Below, piece by piece: positions 8,502 through 17,237 of a stretch of 39,080 nt of DNA. The position numbers and the translations under genes are program-made. Under the pieces are notes generated by a model. The model had not been told where the DNA came from. It saw nothing but the letters and a program-made list of their open reading frames with translations, and ran no database searches. The first letter of the stretch is position 1; the number at the start of each line of letters is the position of its first letter. Origin of the DNA: Odoribacter sp. (lineage in GTDB: Bacteria; Bacteroidota; Bacteroidia; Bacteroidales; Marinifilaceae); the NCBI GenBank assembly GCA_020024465.1, contig JAHHTT010000017.1, positions 1-39,080 on the forward strand, in the 5' to 3' direction.

Positions 8502-9742
8502 TGGATTTAATTATAGGAGCAGGGATTTCGGGAATCAGCTATGCTAATTTTACAAAAAACGCCTTTCAAATTATTGAAAAAGAAAACGAACCGGGCGGAT
8601 ATTGCCGGACAATCAAAAGAAATGGTTTTGTATGGGATTATTCCGGTCATTTTTTTCATTTTCAGAATCCTGATATGGAGAAATATGTGTGCAAGAATAT
8701 TTCTCCGGAGACCTTGGTACATGTAGACAAACATACACAAATCCTGTATAAAGGGAAGTATATTGATTTTCCTTTTCAGAAGAATATTCACCAACTTGAA
8801 AAGGAAGAGTTTGTTGATTGTTTGTATGATTTGTTTGCTGCAAAAGCGGAGCATTATGCTACATTTAAGGAGATGGTATATGCGAATTTGGGAAAGTCTA
8901 TAGCCGAGAAGTTTTTGGTGCCTTATAATGAGAAATTGTATGCATGCGACTTGGACCGTTTGGATGTGGATGCCATGGGACGTTTTTTCCCGAAAGCGTG
9001 TAAGGAAGATATTGTGTTGAATTTTAGAAATTCCGATAATTCCTCTTATAATGCTCGTTTTACCTATCCACGAGGAGGGGCTATGGAGTATGTGTCATCG
9101 TTATTGGCTAATATAAAGGGAGAAAATGTTTCATTGGGAGAAGAGGTGCTGCATATTGATATGGATAAAAAGATGGTCATAACAACCAGGAGAGAGATTG
9201 CCTATGACCGTTTGATATCCAGTTTGCCTTTCCCGAAGTTATTGGATAAATGTGGGATTTCTTATCCGGTAGATACATTTTCGTGCAATAAGGTGCTGGT
9301 TTTTAATTTAGGCTTTGACAGCAAGGGTGAGGATAAGACGAACAATTGGATTTATGTTCCCGATAAGGATATCATCTTTTATAGGGTGGGATATTATGAT
9401 AATATTTTAGGGACTGATAGAATGTCGCTGTATGTTGAAATAGGATTCCCGGAAAATCAAAGTCTGGATAAAGAAGGATTGTATCTGGAGCGGGTCTTGG
9501 GTGATTTGCGCCGTTTGGGAATTGTCACGACTCAGAATCTGGTAGATTATGAAGCTGTATTGATGGATCCTGCTTATGTGCATATCAATAAAAAAGGTAA
9601 TGATGCATTAGCTTCATTTAAAGCGCAATTGGCAGAGAAGAGTGTTTATTCCATCGGACGCTATGGGAGTTGGACTTATTGTTCGATAGAGGATAATATG
9701 TTGGAAGCTCGGAGATTGGCACAAGAATTGGAAGAAAAGTAG
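8501..9742 (+). CDS. FAD-dependent oxidoreductase of the UDP-galactopyranose mutase / protoporphyrinogen oxidase clan
   Basis: This 413-residue protein starts with a classical FAD-binding Rossmann motif: LIIGAGISGISYAN (residues 3-16, GxGxxG), an acidic residue ending the second strand (IIEKENEPGG), then GYCRTIKRNGFVWDYSGHFF, which matches the UGM/amine-oxidase clan. Another flavin-contacting segment near the C-terminus reads YSIGRYGSWTYCSIEDNM. It is longer than typical Glf (about 370 residues) and lacks its usual N-terminus, so I do not call it UDP-galactopyranose mutase. As last gene of the glycan cluster, overlapping the GT2 gene by one base, it most likely modifies a nucleotide sugar or lipid-linked sugar. 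Ring contraction to a furanose is the attractive option, but this is inference. Confidence 0.7.
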   Translation: MDLIIGAGISGISYANFTKNAFQIIEKENEPGGYCRTIKRNGFVWDYSGHFFHFQNPDMEKYVCKNISPETLVHVDKHTQILYKGKYIDFPFQKNIHQLEKEEFVDCLYDLFAAKAEHYATFKEMVYANLGKSIAEKFLVPYNEKLYACDLDRLDVDAMGRFFPKACKEDIVLNFRNSDNSSYNARFTYPRGGAMEYVSSLLANIKGENVSLGEEVLHIDMDKKMVITTRREIAYDRLISSLPFPKLLDKCGISYPVDTFSCNKVLVFNLGFDSKGEDKTNNWIYVPDKDIIFYRVGYYDNILGTDRMSLYVEIGFPENQSLDKEGLYLERVLGDLRRLGIVTTQNLVDYEAVLMDPAYVHINKKGNDALASFKAQLAEKSVYSIGRYGSWTYCSIEDNMLEARRLAQELEEK

Positions 9743-9750
9743 AAGATTGT

Positions 9751-9781
9751 ATTGTATCTGATAGAAATATTCGTATCTTTG
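9751..9781 (+). promoter_or_regulatory. Promoter of rpsA
   Basis: ATTG at 9751-9754, a 19-nt spacer and TATCTTTG at 9774-9781 match the Bacteroidales consensus with one mismatch in the -33. The leader to the ATG at 9839 would be about 50 nt. The match marks a transcriptional break between the glycan cluster and the housekeeping block. Confidence 0.65.
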
Positions 9782-9838
9782 CGCCCGATTTATAAAAATA
9801 ATGTCTAACTTATTAGATAGGAAACAATTAAATTAATT

Positions 9839-11689
9839 ATGTCAGAAGAACAGAAAGAGATGCAGACTGCTGCTGCAGAAAAAACTGCTAAGAATGTTGC
9901 TCCGGTGACAAGTGCAGAACCGGATGAAAATTTCGATTGGGATGCTTATGCAAATGATTCAATTGTACCTGCATCCGAAAAAGAAGCGTTGGCACAGAAA
10001 TACGCTGAAACTCTCTCTAAAGTAGGAGAAAAAGAAGTAGTTGAAGGAACAGTTATCTCTATGAACAAAAGAGAGGTTGTTGTTAATATCGGCTACAAAT
10101 CCGACGGTATTATCTCTTTGAACGAATTCCGTTACAATCCTGAATTGAAAGTAGGTGACAAAGTTGAAGTTTACGTTGAAACTCAGGAGGATAAAAAAGG
10201 TCAGTTGACCCTTTCTCACAAACAGGCTCGTGCATTGCGCAGCTGGGACCGTGTGAACGAAGCATTGGAAAATGATGAAATCATTAAAGGTTATGTCAAA
10301 TGCCGTACTAAAGGCGGTATGATCGTTGACGTATTCGGTATTGAAGCTTTCTTGCCGGGTTCTCAGATTGACGTTAAGCCGATCCGTGACTACGATGTGT
10401 ATGTTGGTAAAACAATGGAATTCAAAGTGGTTAAAATCAACCAGGAATTCAAAAACGTTGTTGTATCTCACAAGGCTCTTATCGAAGCTGAACTGGAACA
10501 GCAGAAGAAAGACATTATCTCTAAACTTGAAAAAGGACAGGTACTGGAAGGTACTGTTAAGAATATCACTTCATACGGCGTGTTCATCGACTTGGGCGGT
10601 GTAGATGGTCTGATCCATATTACCGACTTGTCTTGGGGCCGTGTAAATCATCCGAACGAAATTGTTCAGTTGGATCAGAAACTGAATGTGGTTATCTTGG
10701 ATTTCGATGATGAGAAGAAACGTATCGCATTAGGTTTGAAACAGCTGACTCCGCATCCATGGGATGCTTTAAGCGCAGACTTGAAAGTTGGCGATGTTGT
10801 CAAAGGTAAAGTGGTGGTGATGGCTGATTACGGCGCATTCGTTGAAATCGCTCCGGGTGTTGAAGGATTGATCCACGTTTCTGAGATGTCATGGTCTCAG
10901 CACTTGCGCTCTGCTCAGGACTTTATGAAAGTTGGAGACGAAGTGGAGGCTGTTGTTTTGACTCTTGATCGTGAAGAACGTAAAATGTCTTTGGGTATCA
11001 AACAATTGAAAGCTGATCCATGGCAGAATATCGAAGAAAAATATAGCGTCGGAACTAAGCACACTGCCATTGTCCGCAATTTCACTAATTTCGGTGTATT
11101 TGTAGAAATCGAAGAAGGTGTTGATGGATTGATTCATATTTCAGACTTGTCTTGGACGAAGAAAGTGAAACATCCGGCAGAATTCACTCAGATTGGTGCT
11201 CCGATTGAGGTGGTAGTTCTGGAAATCGATAAAGAAAACCGTCGCTTGAGTTTAGGACACAAACAATTGGAAGAGAATCCATGGGATGTTTTCGAAACAA
11301 TCTTCACCGTTGATTCTATCCACGAAGGCACTATCACTGAAATCTTCGAGAAAGGTGCTGTTGTAGCCCTGCCGTATGGTGTGGAAGGATTTGCAACTCC
11401 GAAACATTTGGTAAAAGAAGACGGTGTTCAGGCTAAAGTTGAAGAGAAACTGCCGTTTAAGGTAATCGAATTCAACAAGGCTGCCAAACGTATCATCGTT
11501 TCTCATTCCCGCGTATTCGAAGATGCCCAGAAATCAGAAGAGAAAGCTAAGAGAAGTGCAGAAGAGAAATCAACCAAGAAAGCTGTTAAACAGGTGAAAG
11601 AAAAACTGGAAAAAACAACTTTGGGTGATATTACCGAATTGGCCGCTTTGAAAGAACAGATGGAAAATGCTGCTAAAGAAGGCAAGTAA
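9839..11689 (+). CDS. rpsA: 30S ribosomal protein S1
   Basis: S1 binds mRNA on the small ribosomal subunit and helps it reach the decoding site, which matters in Bacteroidota, where Shine-Dalgarno sequences are weak. The 616-residue protein has an acidic N-terminal extension (about residues 1-58) and six S1 (OB-fold) repeats beginning near residues 60, 145, 230, 318, 404 and 490. The clearest are GTVKNITSYGVFIDLGGVDG, VVMADYGAFVEIAPGVEG and IVRNFTNFGVFVEIEEGVDG. A charged Lys/Glu-rich tail closes it. Length and repeat number fit full-length S1. A -7/-33 promoter lies just upstream. Confidence 0.97.
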   Translation: MSEEQKEMQTAAAEKTAKNVAPVTSAEPDENFDWDAYANDSIVPASEKEALAQKYAETLSKVGEKEVVEGTVISMNKREVVVNIGYKSDGIISLNEFRYNPELKVGDKVEVYVETQEDKKGQLTLSHKQARALRSWDRVNEALENDEIIKGYVKCRTKGGMIVDVFGIEAFLPGSQIDVKPIRDYDVYVGKTMEFKVVKINQEFKNVVVSHKALIEAELEQQKKDIISKLEKGQVLEGTVKNITSYGVFIDLGGVDGLIHITDLSWGRVNHPNEIVQLDQKLNVVILDFDDEKKRIALGLKQLTPHPWDALSADLKVGDVVKGKVVVMADYGAFVEIAPGVEGLIHVSEMSWSQHLRSAQDFMKVGDEVEAVVLTLDREERKMSLGIKQLKADPWQNIEEKYSVGTKHTAIVRNFTNFGVFVEIEEGVDGLIHISDLSWTKKVKHPAEFTQIGAPIEVVVLEIDKENRRLSLGHKQLEENPWDVFETIFTVDSIHEGTITEIFEKGAVVALPYGVEGFATPKHLVKEDGVQAKVEEKLPFKVIEFNKAAKRIIVSHSRVFEDAQKSEEKAKRSAEEKSTKKAVKQVKEKLEKTTLGDITELAALKEQMENAAKEGK

Positions 11690-11692
11690 TTG

Positions 11693-12643
11693 ATGAAGTT
11701 TGAACTTACAATTCTCGGGAGCGGCTCTGCCGTTCCCACTTCCAATAGAAATTCTGCCGCTCAAGTGCTTAATGTGCTTGAGCGGTATTTTCTTATAGAT
11801 TGTGCTGAAGGTACCCAACATCAGTTGAGACGTTTCCATATCCCTTATAATAAGATTAACCATATTTTTATTTCACATCTTCATGGTGACCATTATTTCG
11901 GTTTGATAGGCTTGTTGTCCACTTTGTCGTTGCAGGGACGAAAGGGCGCAATGTATGTTTATGCTGATGTCCGGTTGCAGGAAATTTTTGATTTCCAGAT
12001 GAAAAAGATGAATAGCCGTTTGGGATATCCGTTGATTTTCCACCCCTTGTCAAGAAATGAGGAGGTGGTGTATGATGATAAAGTGGTGAAAGTTACTTCA
12101 TTCCCGCTAAAACATCGTTATGAGGCACCTGTCTGTGGCTTTTGTTTTAGAGAAAAAGAACGTGAACGAACCATTCGCAGGGATATGGCGGAGGCATGGA
12201 AAGTGCCGGTGGCTTTTATGCAGCATTTGAAACGGGGGGCAGATTTTATTACGCCAGAAGGAGAAGTGATAGAGAATGCCCGCCTGACGATGGATCCACC
12301 TCCTGCACGGTCTTATGCTTATATGACAGATACCTTGTTTCGAAAACAGTTTGCCGAATATGTTGAAGGCGTGGATTTGTTGTATCACGAAGCTACTTAT
12401 GGCAAGGATGAAGAGTGTTTGGCAAAGGAAACTTTTCATAGTACAGCAGAGCAGGCTGCTTGTATGGCACGGCTTGCCGGAGCCGGCAGATTGTTGTTGG
12501 GACACTTTTCTGCTCGTTATCCGGATCCGCTCTGTTTGTTGCCAGAAGCTCAGGCTGTATTTCCCAAGAGTTTTATCTGTAGTGACGGGGATGTTTATGA
12601 GGTGCCGGCCGTAAAGAGGAATATGCAGGAAGGAATTATTTAG
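11693..12643 (+). CDS. rnz: Ribonuclease Z (tRNA 3'-endonuclease)
   Basis: RNase Z cuts the 3' trailer from tRNA precursors that lack an encoded CCA. The 316-residue protein is a metallo-beta-lactamase fold of the short RNase Z type: TILGSGSAVPTSNRN at the N-terminus, CAEGTQHQL (37-45), the zinc motif HLHGDH (62-67), a later aspartate and histidines in YHEATY and HFSARYPD, and the HSTAEQAA segment. The start is the ATG at 11693, four bases after the rpsA stop; a TTG immediately before it is a less likely start. Tight spacing to rpsA suggests co-transcription. Confidence 0.93.
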   Translation: MKFELTILGSGSAVPTSNRNSAAQVLNVLERYFLIDCAEGTQHQLRRFHIPYNKINHIFISHLHGDHYFGLIGLLSTLSLQGRKGAMYVYADVRLQEIFDFQMKKMNSRLGYPLIFHPLSRNEEVVYDDKVVKVTSFPLKHRYEAPVCGFCFREKERERTIRRDMAEAWKVPVAFMQHLKRGADFITPEGEVIENARLTMDPPPARSYAYMTDTLFRKQFAEYVEGVDLLYHEATYGKDEECLAKETFHSTAEQAACMARLAGAGRLLLGHFSARYPDPLCLLPEAQAVFPKSFICSDGDVYEVPAVKRNMQEGII

Positions 12644-12682
12644 AATGCTGATATTTTTGTTGTAGTTTGTATTATTGAGCGT

Positions 12683-14026
12683 GTGCGGTTGAAACTGGGT
12701 AAAGAAGATTTGGTGCATGGCAGTATAATGGGTTCGATGATCCGTTTTGCCTTGCCGCTGATGATGGGCAATTTGTTGCAGCAGTGTTATAACGTTGCTG
12801 ATACGCTGATTGTCGGTCGGGTGTTGGGAGCCAATGCTCTGGCGGCAGTGGGGTCGTCTTATACTCTAATGGTATTTGTCACTTCGGTATTTGTCGGTTT
12901 GTGTATGGGATGTAGTGCGGTGTTTTCTATGGAGTATGGGGCATGTAATTTTCATGAATTGAGGAGGAGTATATTTTCGGCTATGTGGCTGATAGGAGGA
13001 GTGACATTGGTGTTGAATTTTTGTGCCGTAGTTTTTTTGATGCCTGTCGTCCGTTTGTTGCAGACTCCTGTGGAGCTGGAAAAGATGGTATATGATTATT
13101 TATTGATTATTTTTTGGGGAATGTTTCCTGTATGTGTCTATAATTTTTATGCCTTTTTATTGCGTTCCATAGGAAATTCGGTGGTGCCATTACTGTTTTT
13201 GGCTGTTGCAGTGGTGCTGAATATCGTATTGGATGTGGTATTGATGATGAAGCTGGGAATGGGGGTGGAGGGAGCGGCTTGGGCAACGGTAGTTTCCCAA
13301 TGTATTGGGGCGGCCGGATTGCTATGGTATGTGCACCGTTATTTTCCGGAGCTGACATTACGGAGAGAGGATTGTATTTTCAGCAGGCATTCGGCTGTTC
13401 GGATTATGTCGTATTCTATATTGACTGCCATGCAGCAGTCAATTATGAATTTTGGTATATTGATGGTGCAGGGATTGGTGAATAGCTTTGGGACCGTTGT
13501 GATGGCTGCTTTTGCCGTTGCTGTAAAAATAGATTCTTTTGCCTATATGCCGGTGCAGGATTTCGGTAATGCATTTTCAACGTTTGTGGCTCAGAATTTT
13601 GGAGCCGGACGTACGGATCGGATCCGTCGGGGAGTCCGCCGTGCGGTGTGGATGACTACAATATTTGCCGTATCGATATCTGTGTTTGTTTTTTTGTTTG
13701 CTCCTTATTTGATGACATTGTTCGTTTCTTCGTCGGAATCAGAAATTATCAGTGTCGGGGTGGAGTATTTGCGTGTTGAAGGTAGTTTTTATGTTGGCAT
13801 CGGCTATCTTTTTCTGCTGTATGGTTTTTATAGAGCCATAGCCATGCCTTCAATGTCTGTCGTCCTGACAGCCGTATCTTTAGGGGTTCGGGTTGTATTG
13901 GCTTATATTTTAGCGTCCGTCCCTGCCATCGGATATTCCGGTATCTGGTGGTCGGTTCCTGTCGGTTGGTTTTTTGCAGATGCCATCGGACTGTGGTATT
14001 ATTATAAATGTAAAAAGTTTGTTTGA
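12683..14026 (+). CDS. MATE-family efflux transporter (NorM/DinF-like)
   Basis: This 447-residue inner-membrane protein has about twelve transmembrane helices in two homologous halves, the MATE layout. Diagnostic stretches are FALPLMMGNLLQQCYNVADT (about residues 20-39) and, in the second half, FGTVVMAAFAVAVKIDSF with FSTFVAQNFGAG. MATE proteins expel cationic drugs or metabolites in exchange for Na+ or H+; the substrate is unknown here. The best start is the GTG at 12683, since no ATG precedes it in frame. TATTTTTG at 12652-12659 could be its own -7 element, but I see no good -33. Confidence 0.88.
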   Translation: MRLKLGKEDLVHGSIMGSMIRFALPLMMGNLLQQCYNVADTLIVGRVLGANALAAVGSSYTLMVFVTSVFVGLCMGCSAVFSMEYGACNFHELRRSIFSAMWLIGGVTLVLNFCAVVFLMPVVRLLQTPVELEKMVYDYLLIIFWGMFPVCVYNFYAFLLRSIGNSVVPLLFLAVAVVLNIVLDVVLMMKLGMGVEGAAWATVVSQCIGAAGLLWYVHRYFPELTLRREDCIFSRHSAVRIMSYSILTAMQQSIMNFGILMVQGLVNSFGTVVMAAFAVAVKIDSFAYMPVQDFGNAFSTFVAQNFGAGRTDRIRRGVRRAVWMTTIFAVSISVFVFLFAPYLMTLFVSSSESEIISVGVEYLRVEGSFYVGIGYLFLLYGFYRAIAMPSMSVVLTAVSLGVRVVLAYILASVPAIGYSGIWWSVPVGWFFADAIGLWYYYKCKKFV

Positions 14027-14088
14027 TTGTACATGTTGTCAGTTGTGTAGTCACAAATACAAGTTGTTATGATTATTGTTCAAAATTC

Positions 14089-14118
14089 TTTGTGATTTGA
14101 GATTTGTCAGTATCTTTG
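14089..14118 (+). promoter_or_regulatory. Promoter of ispE
   Basis: TTTG at 14089-14092 and TATCTTTG at 14111-14118 are separated by 18 nt, one short of the usual spacing. The start of transcription would be close to 14125, leaving a leader of roughly a dozen bases before the ATG at 14138. Confidence 0.6.
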
Positions 14119-14137
14119 CTGATAAAATATAGAAATT

Positions 14138-14953
14138 ATGATAGTTTTTCCGAATGCCAAGATTAATATCGGTCTGTTCGTGACGGAGAAGCGTCCGGAT
14201 GGTTTCCATAATTTAGAAACGGTGTTTTATCCCATCGGATTGTCGGATATTCTGGAGATTGTAAAGGCAGAAGGACCATCGGGCAGATGTGATTTTTACA
14301 GTACAGGTATAGATGTCGGATGCGAGGCAGAGAAAAATTTGATTGTAAAAGCATACCGTATTTTGGATACTGATTATCATCTTCCTGCGGTGAAGGTGTA
14401 TCTGCACAAAGTGATTCCTTTTGGAGCGGGTTTGGGTGGCGGATCATCTGATGCGGCTTTTATGCTGGGGGCTTTGAATAAGTTTTTTGATTTGTCGCTT
14501 GGAATGGAGCAATTGGAAGAGTATGCCGTTCGTCTTGGTAGCGACTGTGCCTTTTTCATTCGAAATAAACCGGCTTTTGCGTCCGGAAAGGGCGAGCAGT
14601 TGGAAGGTATGGAGCTGTCTTTAAAGGATTACAGGCTGGTTTTGATAAAACCTTCGTTTGGCATTTCTACTCAGGAAGCTTATGCCGGTATTGTGCCTCA
14701 CCCTGCCAAATTTGATTTGCATCAATTGAATGTATTGAAGCCGGAGCAATGGAAGGATAAAGTATGCAATGATTTTGAGAAAAGTGTATTTGCCGGATAT
14801 CCTCAGTTGGCCGTTCTGAAACAACAGTTGTATGATGCCGGAGCGGTTTATGCTTCAATGACAGGCAGTGGTTCTGCTTTGTATGGTCTCTTCCTTCGGG
14901 ATAAAGAAATAAATATTGTGTGTCCGGATTGCTTTGTCTGGCAAGAGGATTGA
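14138..14953 (+). CDS. ispE: 4-diphosphocytidyl-2-C-methyl-D-erythritol kinase
   Basis: IspE phosphorylates the 2-hydroxyl of CDP-methylerythritol in the MEP route to isoprenoid precursors. The 271-residue protein is a GHMP kinase: N-terminal FPNAKINIGLFVTEKRPDG (residues 4-22) with the substrate-binding Lys and Asn, the ATP-binding loop PFGAGLGGGSSDAAF (94-108), and C-terminal MTGSGSALYGLF. Length and all motifs agree with the family. It has its own promoter and is followed after 22 nt by a small membrane-protein gene. Confidence 0.95.
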   Translation: MIVFPNAKINIGLFVTEKRPDGFHNLETVFYPIGLSDILEIVKAEGPSGRCDFYSTGIDVGCEAEKNLIVKAYRILDTDYHLPAVKVYLHKVIPFGAGLGGGSSDAAFMLGALNKFFDLSLGMEQLEEYAVRLGSDCAFFIRNKPAFASGKGEQLEGMELSLKDYRLVLIKPSFGISTQEAYAGIVPHPAKFDLHQLNVLKPEQWKDKVCNDFEKSVFAGYPQLAVLKQQLYDAGAVYASMTGSGSALYGLFLRDKEINIVCPDCFVWQED

Positions 14954-14975
14954 ATTAGAGTAATAGAATGATTGG

Positions 14976-15293
14976 ATGAAAACAAATTTGATTATTATTT
15001 TGATAGGTTTGGTATCTGCTTTTATCGGAATTATACCTTTGTTGAATAAAAAAGCTGATAAATACTCTTTGTTTGCAGCATTCCTGCTGTTTTTTATGAT
15101 GCCGTATATAATTATGCATTTCAGCTTGCCTTGGACTCAATGGTGGTGGAAAGGAATGGTGATTTCAGGAGCCTTGACCTTGCCTTTAGTGATAACTTCG
15201 TGGCGCGGCAGTTCGCGTTGTGCCTTCCCTCTGTTGCTTGCGTCTGTAGTAGTGGGTGCTTTTATTTCGTTTCTGGTTCATTATCTTTTGTGA
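14976..15293 (+). CDS. Small integral membrane protein of unknown function
   Basis: I do not recognise this 105-residue protein. It has about four hydrophobic segments: residues 3-24 (IIILIGLVSAFIGIIPLL), 31-50 (FAAFLLFFMMPYIIMHF), 58-75 (WWKGMVISGALTLPLVIT) and 85-104 (PLLLASVVVGAFISFLVHYLL). Short basic loops separate them (KKADK, WRGSSR). It follows ispE by 22 nt in the same direction, so it may be co-transcribed. The tryptophan-rich turn PWTQWWWKG is distinctive and would serve as a search key. No catalytic motif is visible. Confidence 0.6.
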   Translation: MKTNLIIILIGLVSAFIGIIPLLNKKADKYSLFAAFLLFFMMPYIIMHFSLPWTQWWWKGMVISGALTLPLVITSWRGSSRCAFPLLLASVVVGAFISFLVHYLL

Positions 15294-15392
15294 AATCCGG
15301 ATGAAAAGCAGGGATATCCGGCAATTAAAACCGGCATTCAATGCGGGGAGGGGATAAGCTGAAAATTATGCGGATTATTGTCTGTAAAACTG

Positions 15393-15400
15393 TATATTTG
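15393..15400 (+). promoter_or_regulatory. Likely -7 element upstream of argS
   Basis: TATATTTG matches TAnnTTTG exactly and sits 46 bases before the argS start. No clear TTTG is found at 19-21 nt upstream, so the -33 is weak or absent. The rest of the 152-bp gap 15294-15445 shows only short ATCCGG repeats and no T-tailed hairpin. Confidence 0.45.
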
Positions 15401-15445
15401 CATATTGAATGAACGTATAATGAAACAAGTAATATTAAAAACAGC

Positions 15446-17233
15446 ATGAGTATAGAAAGTCTGTTGACCTCTAAGGTTATCGAAGCGGTAAAAGAATGCT
15501 ATGGTGTAGAAGCGGAAGCTGATAAGGTTCAATTACAGGCAACCCGCAGGGAGTTTTCCGGGGACTTGACCGTAGTGGTTTTCCCTTTTACCCGTTTTTC
15601 AAAGAAATCTCCGGAAGACACCGGTAAAGAATTGGGCGAGTATTTAAAGCAGCACATTGATGAAATCAAAGACTACAATGTGGTGAAAGGTTTTTTGAAT
15701 ATCGAGATTTCTTCTGCTTATTGGTTAAGCGTGCTGAATGAAGTGGCTAAGGACCCCAAATACGGATATGTGCACGAAAAGAGCGGTCATACCTATATGA
15801 TTGAATATTCATCACCTAATACCAATAAACCTCTTCACTTGGGACATATCCGCAATAATTTGTTGGGATGGTCCGTGTCTGAAATACAAAAGGCAAACGG
15901 GCATGATGTGAAAATGGTGAATCTGGTGAACGACCGCGGCATTCATATCTGTAAGAGTATGGTGGCCTGGAAAAAATTTGCCAATGGTGCTACTCCTGAA
16001 TCTTCCGGAATGAAAGGAGACCATTTTGTCGGTGACTATTATGTGCGCTTTGATAAAGAATATAAGGCTGAAATCAAGCAATTGATGGAGCAGGGCATGG
16101 AAGAGGAGGAAGCTAAAAAACAGGCTCCGGTATTGTTGGAAGCTCAGGAAATGTTGCGTAAGTGGGAAGCTGGTGATGAGAAAACGGTTGCTTTGTGGCG
16201 GATGATGAATGATTGGGTGTTAAAAGGATTTGATGAAACTTACAGACTGATGGGTGTAAGTTTTGATAAAGTTTATTTTGAATCACAGACTTATAAAAAA
16301 GGACGTGACATTGTGTTGAAAGGATTGGTTGACGGGGTGCTTTATCGCAAGGATACCGGTAGTGTGTGGGCAGATTTGACCGGAGATGGTTTGGATCATA
16401 AGCTGTTGTTGCGGGATGATGGAACATCTGTCTATATGACCCAGGATATAGGTACGGCTTATGAGCGTTTCAATGAGTTTGCAATGGATGAGATGATATA
16501 TGTTGTAGGTAATGAACAGAACTATCATTTTCAGGTGCTGTCATTGATATGTGGAAAATTGGGTTTTGATTGGGCCAATAAAATCAAGCATTTGTCATAC
16601 GGTATGGTAGAACTGCCGGAAGGTAAGATGAAATCCCGAGAAGGAACGGTTGTAGATGCCGATGATTTGATGGAGGCGATGATTGATACAGCTCGTGAAA
16701 CGTCACGCGAATTGGGTAAATTGGATGGTTATTCGGATGAAGAGGCTGAGGAAGTCTATAGAAAGGTAGCTTTAGGTGCTTTGAAGTATTTCATTCTGAA
16801 AGTTGACCCAAAGAAGACGATGATGTTTAATCCGAAAGAGTCAATTGATTTTAACGGTAATACCGGTCCGTTTATCCAATATACTTATGCTCGTATCCAG
16901 TCTGTGTTGCGCAAAGCAGCAGAAATGAGTATAGTGCTTCAATATGCTGATTTGCATATTGAATTATCGGATAAGGAGCAAAATTTGATAAAATTGCTTT
17001 CTAAACTGCCGGAAATTGTGAAAGAGGCAGGTGTCACTTACAGTCCTGCTTTGTTGGCAAATTATTCTTATGATTTGGCGAAAGAATTCAATCAGTTCTA
17101 TCATGATTTTTCAATTTTGAAAGAAGAAAATGCTGCATTGAAGAATTTCCGTTTGTTGCTGGCTCAAGAGTGTGCAGAAGCGATTAAGAATGCAATGGGA
17201 ATGCTGGGTATTGAGATGCCGGAAAGAATGTAA
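15446..17233 (+). CDS. argS: Arginyl-tRNA synthetase
   Basis: This class I synthetase charges tRNA-Arg in the cytoplasm. The 595-residue protein has the N-terminal additional domain of ArgRS (residues 1-110, including FSGDLTVVVFPF), the HIGH-type signature as HLGH in NKPLHLGHIRNN (131-134), a KMSKS-loop equivalent KMKSREGT (around residue 393), and the alpha-helical anticodon-binding domain with FIQYTYARIQSVLRKA and LAKEFNQFYHDF. Length is normal. It opens an apparent operon with the PHP phosphoesterase (4-nt gap) and the inositol-monophosphatase gene. Confidence 0.96.
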   Translation: MSIESLLTSKVIEAVKECYGVEAEADKVQLQATRREFSGDLTVVVFPFTRFSKKSPEDTGKELGEYLKQHIDEIKDYNVVKGFLNIEISSAYWLSVLNEVAKDPKYGYVHEKSGHTYMIEYSSPNTNKPLHLGHIRNNLLGWSVSEIQKANGHDVKMVNLVNDRGIHICKSMVAWKKFANGATPESSGMKGDHFVGDYYVRFDKEYKAEIKQLMEQGMEEEEAKKQAPVLLEAQEMLRKWEAGDEKTVALWRMMNDWVLKGFDETYRLMGVSFDKVYFESQTYKKGRDIVLKGLVDGVLYRKDTGSVWADLTGDGLDHKLLLRDDGTSVYMTQDIGTAYERFNEFAMDEMIYVVGNEQNYHFQVLSLICGKLGFDWANKIKHLSYGMVELPEGKMKSREGTVVDADDLMEAMIDTARETSRELGKLDGYSDEEAEEVYRKVALGALKYFILKVDPKKTMMFNPKESIDFNGNTGPFIQYTYARIQSVLRKAAEMSIVLQYADLHIELSDKEQNLIKLLSKLPEIVKEAGVTYSPALLANYSYDLAKEFNQFYHDFSILKEENAALKNFRLLLAQECAEAIKNAMGMLGIEMPERM

Positions 17234-17237
17234 GAAT

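Noticed and set aside
8501..9742. Calling the flavoenzyme UDP-galactopyranose mutase (glf)
   Set aside because: The FAD motifs fit the clan, but length and N-terminus differ from Glf, and I could not confirm the mutase-specific arginines by eye.
9959..10471. Long open frame (170 codons) on the minus strand inside rpsA
   Set aside because: It lies wholly antisense to a convincing rpsA frame; its Phe/Asn-rich composition is what complementing a Lys/Glu/Val-rich gene produces.
12107..12718. 203-codon antisense frame in the RNase Z gene
   Set aside because: The + frame has all RNase Z zinc motifs; the antisense product has no recognisable features.
15294..15445. ATCCGG-containing inverted repeats between the small membrane protein gene and argS as a terminator
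   Set aside because: The arms are self-complementary six-mers with no T-tract after them, so pairing is weak and termination unsupported.
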